Assembly: GCA_035504075.1 (NCBI GenBank)
Contig: DATJSO010000239.1
Coordinates: 1-11,079, forward strand
DNA from: DATARH01 sp035504075
GTDB lineage: Bacteria; Pseudomonadota; Alphaproteobacteria; ATCC43930; CGMCC-115725
DNA length: 11,079 bases
Direction: 5' to 3'
In this document: in pieces, positions 1 to 6,354 of the stretch
How positions within the stretch are numbered: the first letter of the stretch is position 1
Layout of the letters: the number at the start of each line of letters is the position of its first letter
Made by a program: the position numbers and the translations under genes
Notes under the pieces: model-generated
What the model was told of the DNA's origin: nothing
The model's input: only the letters and a program-made list of their open reading frames with translations
The model's database searches: none

Positions 1-120
1 GACGATGCCGCCGTAGAGGATCACCAGCCCCGGTATGCTTTGCAGGCCGACGAACGTCGCGGCGGCCATCTGCCAGGCGTTGGAGCCGGTATCGAGCCAT
101 TTCGGCGATGCGACTAACAT
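1..120 (-). CDS. amt: Ammonium transporter (Amt/AmtB family), N-terminal 40 residues only
   Basis: This is the start of a gene that continues off the left edge. It would encode an inner-membrane channel for ammonium/ammonia uptake. The 40 visible residues are open throughout and contain WLDTGSNAWQ followed by a hydrophobic stretch with the segment GLVILYGG. That matches the first transmembrane helix of Amt proteins, where a (P)GLxxxYGG motif is characteristic. The start is the ATG at 118-120. It is preceded on the minus strand by a purine-rich AGAGGCAGAGAG that can serve as ribosome binding site. The gene diverges from the small secreted-protein gene at 224. Most of the protein, including the pore histidines, is outside the window, so ammonium specificity is inferred from the family. 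No glnK/PII gene is visible here. Confidence 0.85.
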   Translation of the reverse strand, partial: MLVASPKWLDTGSNAWQMAAATFVGLQSIPGLVILYGGIV

Positions 121-211
121 CTCTCTGCCTCTTTGCTGTTGTATGGGCCCGCGGATTCAGGCCGAACTGTCCCCGGCAAATGCCACACGTGCATTCCCTC
201 GAAACCGCGTT

Positions 212-219
212 GAGGCAAG
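212..219 (+). promoter_or_regulatory. Ribosome binding site that decides the GTG start at 224
   Basis: GAGGCAAG lies about 8 bases before the GTG at 224. It gives this codon better support than the far upstream ATG at 35, which lies inside the divergent amt gene, or the GTG at 242. Confidence 0.5.
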
Positions 220-223
220 ATCC

Positions 224-556
224 GTGCCTAGATTGGAAATCGTGACCCGCCGGGGCCGAGAAGGCGCTGCCGCAGCGGCCTTGCTGCTGTTCTCGGCGGT
301 CTGCGGTCAGGCCGCGCCGGGCGCGCTGCGCTGGCGCTGCAGCAATCCGGCCAGCGGCGCCAGTTGGACGATCGTCGTCGATACGGCGCGCCGCCGCGTC
401 GATGCCTTTCCGGCGACGATCACCGCGCAACAGGTCAGTTGGCATGACCCGAAGCGTGGGTTTTTCGATCTCGACCGCGCTACAGGCGCATTGCAGTTGC
501 GCAACGCCTCCAGCACCGGGGGCTATTTCTTGCATTACCAGTGCCGTGCCGAATAG
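224..556 (+). CDS. Small secreted protein of unknown function (110 aa)
   Basis: I do not recognise a named family. The protein has a basic N-terminus (several Arg in the first 10 residues), then an Ala/Leu-rich hydrophobic segment around residues 12-22 ending in VCGQA-A. This reads as a Sec signal peptide with cleavage near residue 24, leaving a mature domain of about 85 residues. Two cysteines in the mature part (in WRCSNP near its start and HYQCRAE near the end) could form a disulfide in the periplasm. Aromatic-Gly patterns (SWHD, GGYFLHYQC) suggest a small beta-rich fold. The frame is open upstream to 35, but GTG at 224 is preferred because GAGG lies 8 bases before it and the signal peptide follows at once. 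GTG at 242 is an alternative. The gene diverges from amt and is followed by the phosphatase-kinase gene. Confidence 0.7.
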   Translation: MPRLEIVTRRGREGAAAAALLLFSAVCGQAAPGALRWRCSNPASGASWTIVVDTARRRVDAFPATITAQQVSWHDPKRGFFDLDRATGALQLRNASSTGGYFLHYQCRAE

Positions 557-664
557 TGCGCGCCGCTCGTTGCTTAAATTATAGGCGAAGGTGATGCCTA
601 AAAATTGTGCGTTCCCGATCAACTCGTCATATCGGCGGCGCCGCTCGCGCTGTAAGCCGGCAGG
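557..664 (+). promoter_or_regulatory. AT-rich gap before the phosphatase-kinase gene, probable promoter region
   Basis: This gap is clearly richer in A and T than the surrounding DNA (TTGCTTAAATTATAGG near 570-585 and CTAAAAATTGTG near 598-609). It holds an imperfect dyad, TAGGC at 582-586 facing GCCTA at 596-600. No run of T follows the dyad, so a terminator is not supported. A promoter for the gene at 665 is the likeliest content. I could not place a convincing -35/-10 pair on the plus strand. Confidence 0.3.
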
Positions 665-2383
665 ATGATTTCGGCCGATAGCGGCATCCGGGCGAGCGTC
701 GGGTTCGCCTCGAAAACCGGGCCGCGCCATGCCAACGAGGATTTTGCCGGCGCGCTGATCGGCGCCGAACTGCCGCAGCCGCGGCAGGAGGTCATTGCCG
801 CGCTGGCCGACGGCATCGGCGGCGCCCAAGGCGGCCGCATCGCCGCCGAGACGGCGGTGCGTGGCTTCCTCGACGGCTTCTGCGATCTGCCCGAGACGAT
901 GGAGGTGCAGCGTGCCGGCGCCCGCATCGTCAGTGCGCTGAACGGTTGGATCAACACGATGGGGCGCCAGGATCCGGCGCTGTCCGGCATGGGCTGCACG
1001 CTGACCGCGCTGGTGCTGCGCGGCCGCGTCGCGCATCTGCTGCATGTCGGCGACAGCCGCGCCTACCGCTTCAGCGGCAGCCGCCTCAACTGCTTGACGA
1101 CCGATCATGTGCGGCCAAGCGAGACCGGCTCCGGCGGCGCGCGCTCGCACACGTTGACCCGCGCGCTCGGCGTCGAAGGCGAAGTGCGTCTCGATTACGC
1201 GACCCAGCCCGTCGCGCTGCACGACCGGTTTCTTTTATGCAGCGACGGCGTGCACGGGTTTCTCGCGGACGACGCCATCGCGGCGATCATGCGCGAGCGC
1301 TCGGCGCCGCAGGATACCGCCAATGCGCTGGTCGCCGCCGCGCTCGACGCAGCGGGCACCGACAATACGACGGCGCTGGTGCTCGATGTCGTCGCGTTGC
1401 CGAGCGCCGGCTCCGGCGATGTCGGCACCACGATCCAGCGGCTGCCGATCTTGCCCGTGCCGGTCAGCGGCGAGACGATTGACGGGTTTGTGCTGAAGGC
1501 GCTGATCTCCGAGGGCCGCTACACGCGCCTGTTCGCCGCCGATGACGAATTGGAGGGCGGCAGCGTCGTCCTCAAATTCCCGAAGCCGCAGATTGCCAGC
1601 GTCGATGCCTATCGCGCCGCCTTTGTCCGCGAAGCCTGGGTCGGCGCGCGCGTGCACCACCCCGGCATCGGCCGGGTCATCGAACTGCCGCCCGGCCGCC
1701 AGACCCGGCTTTACACGGCCATGCCGCTCTACGCGGGCGAACTGCTGGAAGCGCGGCTTGCGCGTTCTCCGGCGCTCGGCCTCGAAGAAGGCCGCAACAT
1801 CGCGATCCGGCTCGCGCGCGCGGCTGCGGCGCTGCACCGCGCCGGCATCATTCACCGCGACATCAAGCCCGACAACGTGATCCTTGAAGGCGGCGGCGAT
1901 CTGAAGCTGATCGATCTCGGCGTCGTGCGCGTCGCCGGGCTCGAAGAGTTTCCGCCCGAGAACATCCCCGGCACCTGGGCCTACATGGCACCGGAGATGT
2001 TTCAGGGCGAAGCCGGCAGCGAGGCCACCGACGTCTACGCGCTCGGGGTCACGCTGTTCCGCGCGTTCACCGGCGAATACCCTTACGACAATGCCGATGC
2101 GATGAGCCCGCCGCGGCGCGCCCGTCCGAAGCGCTTTTCGGAGTTGCGCCCCGACCTCCCGGCCTGGGTCGAGGCGGCGCTGGAGCGCGCGACCGCGCTG
2201 GAACCGGCGCGCCGCTTTCGTGACATGCACGAATTGGCGCTGGAAATGGAGGCGGGACCGGCGCGTGCGGCACCCGCGCCGACGCGCCCCTTGACCCTCT
2301 ACGAGCGCAACCCGGTGCTCGTCTGGCAGGCGATCGCCGCGATCCTCGCCGCCGCGCTCGCCGCTTCGCTCGTGACGCGGTAA
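665..2383 (+). CDS. Bifunctional PP2C phosphatase / Ser-Thr protein kinase, C-terminally membrane-anchored
   Basis: This 572-residue fusion can in principle both phosphorylate and dephosphorylate Ser/Thr residues on target proteins. Residues about 10-245 are a PP2C-type metal-dependent phosphatase with the expected metal-binding acids: D26 in NEDF, D49 in ADGIGG, D194 in CSDG and D233 in TDNTT, plus HVGDSRAYRF at 128-136. Residues about 273-530 are a Hanks-type kinase: Lys304 in VVLKF, HRDIKPDN at 397-404 with catalytic Asp399, DLG (not DFG) at 417-419, APE at 442-444 and DVYALG at 456-461. The Gly-rich loop is degenerate (SEGRYTRLF). A single hydrophobic helix at about 550-570 followed only by TR looks like a tail anchor, leaving both domains in the cytoplasm. 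An in-frame TAA at 653 makes ATG 665 the first possible start. Related fusions occur in nitrate-assimilation clusters such as that of Pseudomonas aeruginosa. The neighbouring amt fits a nitrogen theme, but the targets are unknown. Confidence 0.93.
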   Translation: MISADSGIRASVGFASKTGPRHANEDFAGALIGAELPQPRQEVIAALADGIGGAQGGRIAAETAVRGFLDGFCDLPETMEVQRAGARIVSALNGWINTMGRQDPALSGMGCTLTALVLRGRVAHLLHVGDSRAYRFSGSRLNCLTTDHVRPSETGSGGARSHTLTRALGVEGEVRLDYATQPVALHDRFLLCSDGVHGFLADDAIAAIMRERSAPQDTANALVAAALDAAGTDNTTALVLDVVALPSAGSGDVGTTIQRLPILPVPVSGETIDGFVLKALISEGRYTRLFAADDELEGGSVVLKFPKPQIASVDAYRAAFVREAWVGARVHHPGIGRVIELPPGRQTRLYTAMPLYAGELLEARLARSPALGLEEGRNIAIRLARAAAALHRAGIIHRDIKPDNVILEGGGDLKLIDLGVVRVAGLEEFPPENIPGTWAYMAPEMFQGEAGSEATDVYALGVTLFRAFTGEYPYDNADAMSPPRRARPKRFSELRPDLPAWVEAALERATALEPARRFRDMHELALEMEAGPARAAPAPTRPLTLYERNPVLVWQAIAAILAAALAASLVTR

Positions 2384-2398
2384 GGGGCCGACGCCGCC

Positions 2399-3160
2399 TC
2401 AGGTAACCATCGTGCCGCCGTCGACGACGAGCGTGTGGCCGGTGATGAAAGCGCCGGCCTTCGAGGCGAGCAGCACCGCGGCGCCGGCGAGGTCCTCGGG
2501 CTGCCCCAAGCGGCGCAGCGGCGTCTCGGCCTCGCGGCGGGCGCGGCGCTCGGGGTCTTCGTAGAGCGCGCGGGCAAACGCGGTCTCGATGAGGCCCGGC
2601 GCGATGACGTTGACGCGGATGCCGTATTGCCCCCATTCGGCGGCGAGGCTGCGGGCGAGCGCAATGTCGGCGGCCTTGGTGACGCCGTACATCGCGATGA
2701 CGGTCGAGGATTTGAGGCCGCCGATCGAACTGATGAAGATGATCGACCCCTCGCCCTTTGCCTTCATGTCGGGCGCGACGAGGTTGGAGAGCCAGAGATT
2801 GCTCAACACATTGTTCGTCATCATGCGCTCGAAGACCTGGTCGGTCAGCTTTTCGAGCGAGCCGTAATGCGGGTTGATCGCGGCGTTGCAGACGAGGATG
2901 TCGACGCCGCCCCACTGTTCCTTCGTCTTCGCGACGAGATTTTCGATCTGCTCCTTGTCGGAGATGCGGCAGGTAATCGCGATCGCCTCGCCGCCTCGCT
3001 CACGGATCGCCCGGACGACCTCGTCGCACGACTCCTGGTTGCGCGAAGAAATGACGACGCGGGCGCCACAGGCGGCAAACGCCTCGGCGATCGCGCGGCC
3101 GATGCCGCGCGAGGAACCGGTGACGATCGCCACCTTGCCGGAAAGATCGAACAGGTTCAT
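2399..3160 (-). CDS. Short-chain dehydrogenase/reductase (classical SDR, DHRS4-like)
   Basis: A 253-residue cytoplasmic NAD(P)-dependent oxidoreductase that should interconvert an alcohol and a ketone on an unidentified substrate. The Rossmann motif TGSSRGIG is at 14-21. CNAA at 91-94 replaces the usual NNAG. The catalytic set is Asn117, Ser145, Tyr158 and Lys162 (YxxxK). Arg40 after the second strand (ISSR) favours NADP(H). The C-terminal part (IAPGLIET, RLGQPEDLAG, ITGHTLVVDGG) is typical, and the length is normal for the family. The INPHYGS and PGLIETAFARALYEDPE stretches resemble DHRS4-type carbonyl reductases. The start at 3160 is preceded by GAGGGA at good spacing. It lies downstream of the FAH-family gene on the same strand, 101 bases away with a repeat in the gap. 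It converges on the kinase gene with only 15 bases between the stops. Confidence 0.93.
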   Translation of the reverse strand: MNLFDLSGKVAIVTGSSRGIGRAIAEAFAACGARVVISSRNQESCDEVVRAIRERGGEAIAITCRISDKEQIENLVAKTKEQWGGVDILVCNAAINPHYGSLEKLTDQVFERMMTNNVLSNLWLSNLVAPDMKAKGEGSIIFISSIGGLKSSTVIAMYGVTKAADIALARSLAAEWGQYGIRVNVIAPGLIETAFARALYEDPERRARREAETPLRRLGQPEDLAGAAVLLASKAGAFITGHTLVVDGGTMVT

Positions 3161-3185
3161 GGCGTTCCCTCAATGATCAGGCATA

Positions 3186-3256
3186 CCCCGCGCCGCGGGA
3201 ATGCGGGGGCCGGAGGCCCGTCGCTTGCCCGAGGTGCCCGCTTTCGCCGGCATGAC
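3186..3256. repeat. Intergenic palindromic repeat (CCCGCTTTCGCCGGCATGAC type)
   Basis: The gap between the FAH-family gene and the SDR is filled by GC-rich dyads: CCCGCGCCGCGGG near 3187-3199, GGGCC-GGA-GGCCC at 3207-3219, and the degenerate TGCCCGCTTTCGCCGGCA near 3235-3252, ending in CATGAC. The last element resembles the dispersed palindromic repeats common in alphaproteobacteria. If transcribed it would fold and could separate or stabilise the two messages. Confidence 0.6.
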
Positions 3257-3261
3257 GGCGC

Positions 3262-4047
3262 TTACATCCCTTCGCGGATGACGGGGTTGCGCAACGTGCC
3301 GATGCCGGTGATCTCGATCTCGCACACATCGCCGTGCTTCAAATTTTCCGGCGCCCCCTCGGTGCCCATCCACAAGACGTCGCCCGGCACCAGCGTCAGG
3401 TATTGCGACATGCGGGCGATGAACTTGGCGACGCCGTGGATCATGTTGTTGGTCTTGAAGCGGTCGGTGACGCGGTCGTTGACGCGGATGATCGTCTCGG
3501 CCCTATCGAGGTCGAAATCCGTCTCGATCCACGGCCCCATCGGCTTGAACGTGTCGGTATTCTTGGCGCGCCACAGCGTGCGGTCGCCGCGCTGCCAGGT
3601 GCGCTCGCTCATGTCGTTGCCGATCGTCCAGCCGAGCACGCAAGACAGCGCGTCGCGCTCGGTTAGGTGTTTGGCCCGCTTGCCGATCACCGCGACGAGT
3701 TCGCCCTCGTATTGCACAAGCTCGCCCGCATCCTTCGGGATGACGATCGGCTCGCCGTGCGCGATGAGGGCGTTGTTGGCGCGGTAGCCGACATCGGCTT
3801 CGGGCGGCAATTTCGGTTCCTCGCCGCGCTTGCGCGCCATTTGCGTCACATGCTCGGCATAGTTGACGCCGGCGGCGTAAAACGTTTTCGGAATGACCGG
3901 CACGAGGAATTTGACGCGCGCCAGCTTGTGCCGCGTCTGGGTGCGCTCGTAGCCGGCGAACGGGTCACCCGTCACCTCGACGACCTCGTCACCCTCGATA
4001 ATGCCGTAGGCTTCCTTGCCCCCCGCTTCGTATCGGAGCCAGCGCAT
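3262..4047 (-). CDS. Fumarylacetoacetate hydrolase (FAH) family protein
   Basis: A 261-residue FAH-fold enzyme. Members are Mg2+/Mn2+-dependent and hydrolyse, decarboxylate or isomerise 2-oxo or 1,3-dioxo acids near the end of aromatic and tyrosine catabolism. Acidic metal ligands are seen at Glu114 and Glu116 (VQYEGELVAVIG) and Asp145 (GNDMSER). Also conserved are NYAEHV at 62-67, the RAKNTDTFKPMGPW stretch at 160-173, and GDVLWMGTEG near 222-231, where most relatives have GTPxG. The short N-terminal part is typical of the bacterial FAHD1/HpcE-like group. The frame is open far upstream, but ATG at 4047 is chosen because GGGAGG precedes it at good spacing and homology starts at MRWLRYE. It diverges from the alpha/beta hydrolase with 72 bases between the starts. 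The exact substrate cannot be told. Confidence 0.92.
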   Translation of the reverse strand: MRWLRYEAGGKEAYGIIEGDEVVEVTGDPFAGYERTQTRHKLARVKFLVPVIPKTFYAAGVNYAEHVTQMARKRGEEPKLPPEADVGYRANNALIAHGEPIVIPKDAGELVQYEGELVAVIGKRAKHLTERDALSCVLGWTIGNDMSERTWQRGDRTLWRAKNTDTFKPMGPWIETDFDLDRAETIIRVNDRVTDRFKTNNMIHGVAKFIARMSQYLTLVPGDVLWMGTEGAPENLKHGDVCEIEITGIGTLRNPVIREGM

Positions 4048-4119
4048 CGTTTTTCCTCCCCACGCCGCGATTCCTCGGCGATCATAGCGGACGCGGCGCG
4101 ACGGGCAATGGAGAGAGCG

Positions 4120-4887
4120 ATGGCGGAAATCGATCGCAGCGGCGTGCCGATCTATTACGAGACGCATGGGAGCGGCCCGGCGATCCTGCTGTCGCACGGC
4201 TACGGCGCGACATGCCGCATGTGGGACGGCCAAGTCGCCGCCTTCGCCGACCGCCATCGCATGATCCTGTGGGACATGCGCGGCCATGGGCAATCGGGCG
4301 ATCCACCGGATCCAGCGCTCTATTCGCACGAGTTGACGGTCGGCGACATGGCGGCCGTGCTCGACGCCTGCGACGAGCGAGGGCCGGTCATCGTCGGCGG
4401 CCTGTCCTTGGGCGGCGTCATGTCGCTGGCGTTCCATCGCGTCCACCCCGAGCGTGTGCGGGCGCTCGTGCTGTGCGACACCGGCCCTGGCTTCCGCAAT
4501 CCCGAAGCGCGCCGGCAATGGAACGAGCGCGCCTTGCGGCGCGCCCGCGACCTCGAAGCGCGCGGCATCGGTGATGCGGTCGGCGGCGCCGAGACGCGGC
4601 TCGGCAAGCACCGCTCGGCGCAGGGGCTGGCCGGCGCCGCGCGCGGCATGCTGACCCAGGAAGACAGCCGCCTCATCGACTCGCTGCCGCAGATCGCCGT
4701 GCCGACGCTCGTGCTCGTCGGCAGCGAGGACAGGCATTTCCTTGCCGCCGCCGATTACATGGCCGGCAAGATACCCGGCGCGACGAAAGCCGTCATTCCC
4801 GGCGCCGGCCACGCCAGCAACCTCGACCGGCCGGACGCCTTCAACCGCGCCGTCGCCGACTTCCTCGCCCGCTTGCCGGCGCGTTGA
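4120..4887 (+). CDS. Alpha/beta hydrolase
   Basis: A 255-residue cytoplasmic hydrolase of the alpha/beta fold. It carries the oxyanion-hole motif HGYG at 26-29, DMRGHGQS at 52-59, and the nucleophile elbow GLSLGG with Ser96. The acid is Asp204 in GSEDRHF and the base His231 in GAGHASN, so the catalytic triad is complete. The layout resembles 3-oxoadipate enol-lactonases and C-C bond hydrolases acting on ring-cleavage products, but the family is too broad to name a substrate. ATG 4120 is chosen because GGAGAG lies about 4-9 bases upstream. ATG 4108 in the same frame would add MERA. Divergence from the FAH-family gene, with starts 72 bases apart, suggests a shared control region and a shared pathway. 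It converges on the amidohydrolase gene. Confidence 0.92.
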   Translation: MAEIDRSGVPIYYETHGSGPAILLSHGYGATCRMWDGQVAAFADRHRMILWDMRGHGQSGDPPDPALYSHELTVGDMAAVLDACDERGPVIVGGLSLGGVMSLAFHRVHPERVRALVLCDTGPGFRNPEARRQWNERALRRARDLEARGIGDAVGGAETRLGKHRSAQGLAGAARGMLTQEDSRLIDSLPQIAVPTLVLVGSEDRHFLAAADYMAGKIPGATKAVIPGAGHASNLDRPDAFNRAVADFLARLPAR

Positions 4888-4905
4888 GCGATCACCTGTG
4901 AAAAT

Positions 4906-4982
4906 GTCATGGCCGGGCTTGCCCCGCCACCCATGGCGGCTTCGGAGAATTCGTCGATGCCCGGATCAAGTCCGGGCATGAC
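4906..4982. repeat. Composite palindromic repeat between convergent genes
   Basis: This 77-base element begins GTCATGGCCGGGCTTG and ends CAAGTCCGGGCATGAC. The two ends are inverted copies of each other (14 of 16 bases). The right half is itself a perfect hairpin, ATGCCCGGA-TCAAG-TCCGGGCAT at 4957-4979. The left half has decayed (CCGGGCTTGCCCCG without its full partner). The architecture matches the dispersed composite palindromes common in Rhizobiales and related alphaproteobacteria. It lies between the stops of the alpha/beta hydrolase and amidohydrolase genes. Confidence 0.75.
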
Positions 4983-4999
4983 GATTTATTCGGAAGAAT

Positions 5000-5024
5000 G
5001 GGTCCCTGCCTTGCGCAGGGACCC
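5000..5024 (-). terminator. Strong hairpin after the amidohydrolase gene, probable terminator
   Basis: GGGTCCCTGC-CTTGC-GCAGGGACCC forms a perfect 10-bp stem with a 5-base loop, 8 bases past the stop of the minus-strand amidohydrolase gene. Read on the minus strand it is followed by ATTCTTCC, a moderate T-rich tail. On the plus strand it is followed by AAGG, so it suits the minus strand better, though it could also block read-through from the alpha/beta hydrolase. Confidence 0.55.
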
Positions 5025-5032
5025 AAGGCCGC

Positions 5033-6175
5033 TCAATTCACGAAGCGGTAGAGTTTGGCGGCGTTGTCGCAGACGATCTTCTTCTTCGTCTCCGCCGGCA
5101 GGTGGCCCAGTTCCTTTTCGATATATTCCTGCGAATCCGGGTAGATGCCGTCGGGATGCGGAAAGTCAGAACCCCACATGATATTGTCTACGCCCAGTTC
5201 CTCCAGCAATTTGACGCCGACCGGATCGCTCTGGTAGGTGGCATAGCACTGACGATACCAGTATTCGCTCGGCTTCATCTTCAGATCGAGTTCCTTGAAC
5301 TGGTCCTCCCACTCGGCATCCATGCGGTCGAGGATGTAAGGGATCCAGCCGGTGCCGGCCTCGCCGATGACGATCTTCAGGTGCGGCCGGTGTTCGAGGA
5401 CGCCGGCGAAGATGATCGACATCAAGACATCGGCCATGTGCATCTGAAAGCTGGTGATGCTGGCGGCCCGCGCCGCCAGCAGCGTCTTGCCGCTGAGCTG
5501 GGAGAAATCGCGCCGCGCGCCGCCGATCGTGTGGAAATGCAGCGCCAGGCCGCTCGCCGCGGCGGCGTCCCACACCGGCGCCCACCAGGGATCCCACAGC
5601 GGCGTCATGTCGAATTTGCGGGCGATTTCGAGGCCGCGCACGGCGCCGCGAGCGGCTACCCGCTCGATCTCGGCCACCGCCGCCTCGCGGCTGTGGTTCG
5701 GAATGCAGGCGAGCCCGGCATAGCGTTCGGGGTGCTGCGAGCAGAACCCGGCGAGCCAGTCATTGTAGATGCGCAGCATCTCGCCGGCCGCCTCGTCGTC
5801 GTTGAGCCGGCTCGTCGCGCCGAGGATGCCGTAGAGCACTTCGGCCTGGATGCCGTCGCGGTCCTGGTCCTTGAGGCGCAAATCGGGGTTCGTCAACCGA
5901 CGCACCCGCTTCTGTTCGTCGTCGTAGAGACCGGTCGAGGCCATGCGGTCGGAGCGGTGGATCGCGCCCGGCACATATTGCCGGCCAGCCGACCCCATAC
6001 CGGCGTCGAGGCCGAACGACGCGCCGTTCTTGGTGACCCATTCGCGCCCGCGCGGCCCCTCGGTCACATAGGGCATGCGCTCCTTGAACTCGCGGCCGGC
6101 GTTCGAGGTGAACAGGTCGGGCGGCAGCCAGATCAGATCGATATGGCAATCGGCCGAAATGACATCGTATTTCAT
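5033..6175 (-). CDS. Amidohydrolase family protein (amidohydrolase_2 / ACMSD-like)
   Basis: A 380-residue TIM-barrel metal-dependent hydrolase or decarboxylase of the group that includes ACMSD, gamma-resorcylate decarboxylase and related aromatic-acid decarboxylases. Metal-binding features are DCH at 9-11 near the N-terminus (the DxH motif of strand 1), LHFHT at 212-216, GEAG at 271-274, and the late GSDFPHPDG at 335-343 with Asp337, the usual strand-8 aspartate. ATG 6175 is chosen because GGAGGG precedes it at about 8 bases and MKYDVISADCHID is the conserved beginning. The longer open frame to 6253 has no such support. Proteins of this type often cluster with catabolic hydrolases, as here. 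Whether it decarboxylates an aromatic acid or hydrolyses a C-N or C-O bond cannot be told. It ends just before a strong hairpin. Confidence 0.92.
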   Translation of the reverse strand: MKYDVISADCHIDLIWLPPDLFTSNAGREFKERMPYVTEGPRGREWVTKNGASFGLDAGMGSAGRQYVPGAIHRSDRMASTGLYDDEQKRVRRLTNPDLRLKDQDRDGIQAEVLYGILGATSRLNDDEAAGEMLRIYNDWLAGFCSQHPERYAGLACIPNHSREAAVAEIERVAARGAVRGLEIARKFDMTPLWDPWWAPVWDAAAASGLALHFHTIGGARRDFSQLSGKTLLAARAASITSFQMHMADVLMSIIFAGVLEHRPHLKIVIGEAGTGWIPYILDRMDAEWEDQFKELDLKMKPSEYWYRQCYATYQSDPVGVKLLEELGVDNIMWGSDFPHPDGIYPDSQEYIEKELGHLPAETKKKIVCDNAAKLYRFVN

Positions 6176-6264
6176 CGCGCTGCCCTCCGCTCCTGTCGCG
6201 CCGGGACAGCCTACCGCGCTCGATGCGCGGCGCATAGCCCGCTCACATGCCAAGCATATTGGCT

Positions 6265-6325
6265 GTCATCCTCGCGCTTGACCCGAGGATCTGAAAGAGA
6301 TGGCCGGGTCGAGCCCGGCGCTGAC
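6265..6325. repeat. Pair of intergenic palindromes downstream of the Rieske gene
   Basis: Two hairpins stand in the 179-base gap between the Rieske and amidohydrolase genes: ATCCTCG with CGAGGAT at 6268-6290 around a CGCTTGACC loop, and GCCGGG-TCGAG-CCCGGC at 6303-6319. The outer flanks GTCATCC and GCGCTGACGG fit a decayed copy of the composite repeat class seen at 4906-4982. No T-run follows, so it is called a repeat rather than a terminator. It probably separates the Rieske message from the amidohydrolase message. Confidence 0.6.
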
Positions 6326-6354
6326 GGCGGGCGAGAATGTCTCCGCAGGCGTCG

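Noticed and set aside
175..190. Possible sigma-54 promoter for amt in the GGCAAATGCC region
   Set aside because: The GG and GC elements are not separated by 10 bases on either strand, so the -24/-12 rule is not met.
578..583. Perfect TATAAT on the minus strand in the gap before the kinase gene
   Set aside because: No acceptable -35 element lies 16-18 bases upstream and no minus-strand gene follows closely, so it is probably just part of an AT-rich promoter region.
1235..2230. Long minus-strand open frame (331 codons) opposite the phosphatase-kinase gene
   Set aside because: Its translation is Arg/Ala/Gly-rich without recognisable domains, while the plus strand has a complete two-domain protein. 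High-GC DNA keeps antisense frames open.
2435..3787. 450-codon plus-strand frame spanning the SDR and the FAH-family gene
   Set aside because: It crosses two well-supported minus-strand genes and a repeat-filled gap, and has no domain of its own.
4048..4812. N-terminal extension of the FAH-family frame up to 4812
   Set aside because: It is antisense to the alpha/beta hydrolase and has no family similarity. ATG 4047 has a strong ribosome site and the conserved beginning.
4755..4979. Short minus-strand frame beginning MPGLDPGI
   Set aside because: The peptide is the translation of the palindromic repeat at 4957-4979, a known artefact, and the rest is antisense to the alpha/beta hydrolase.
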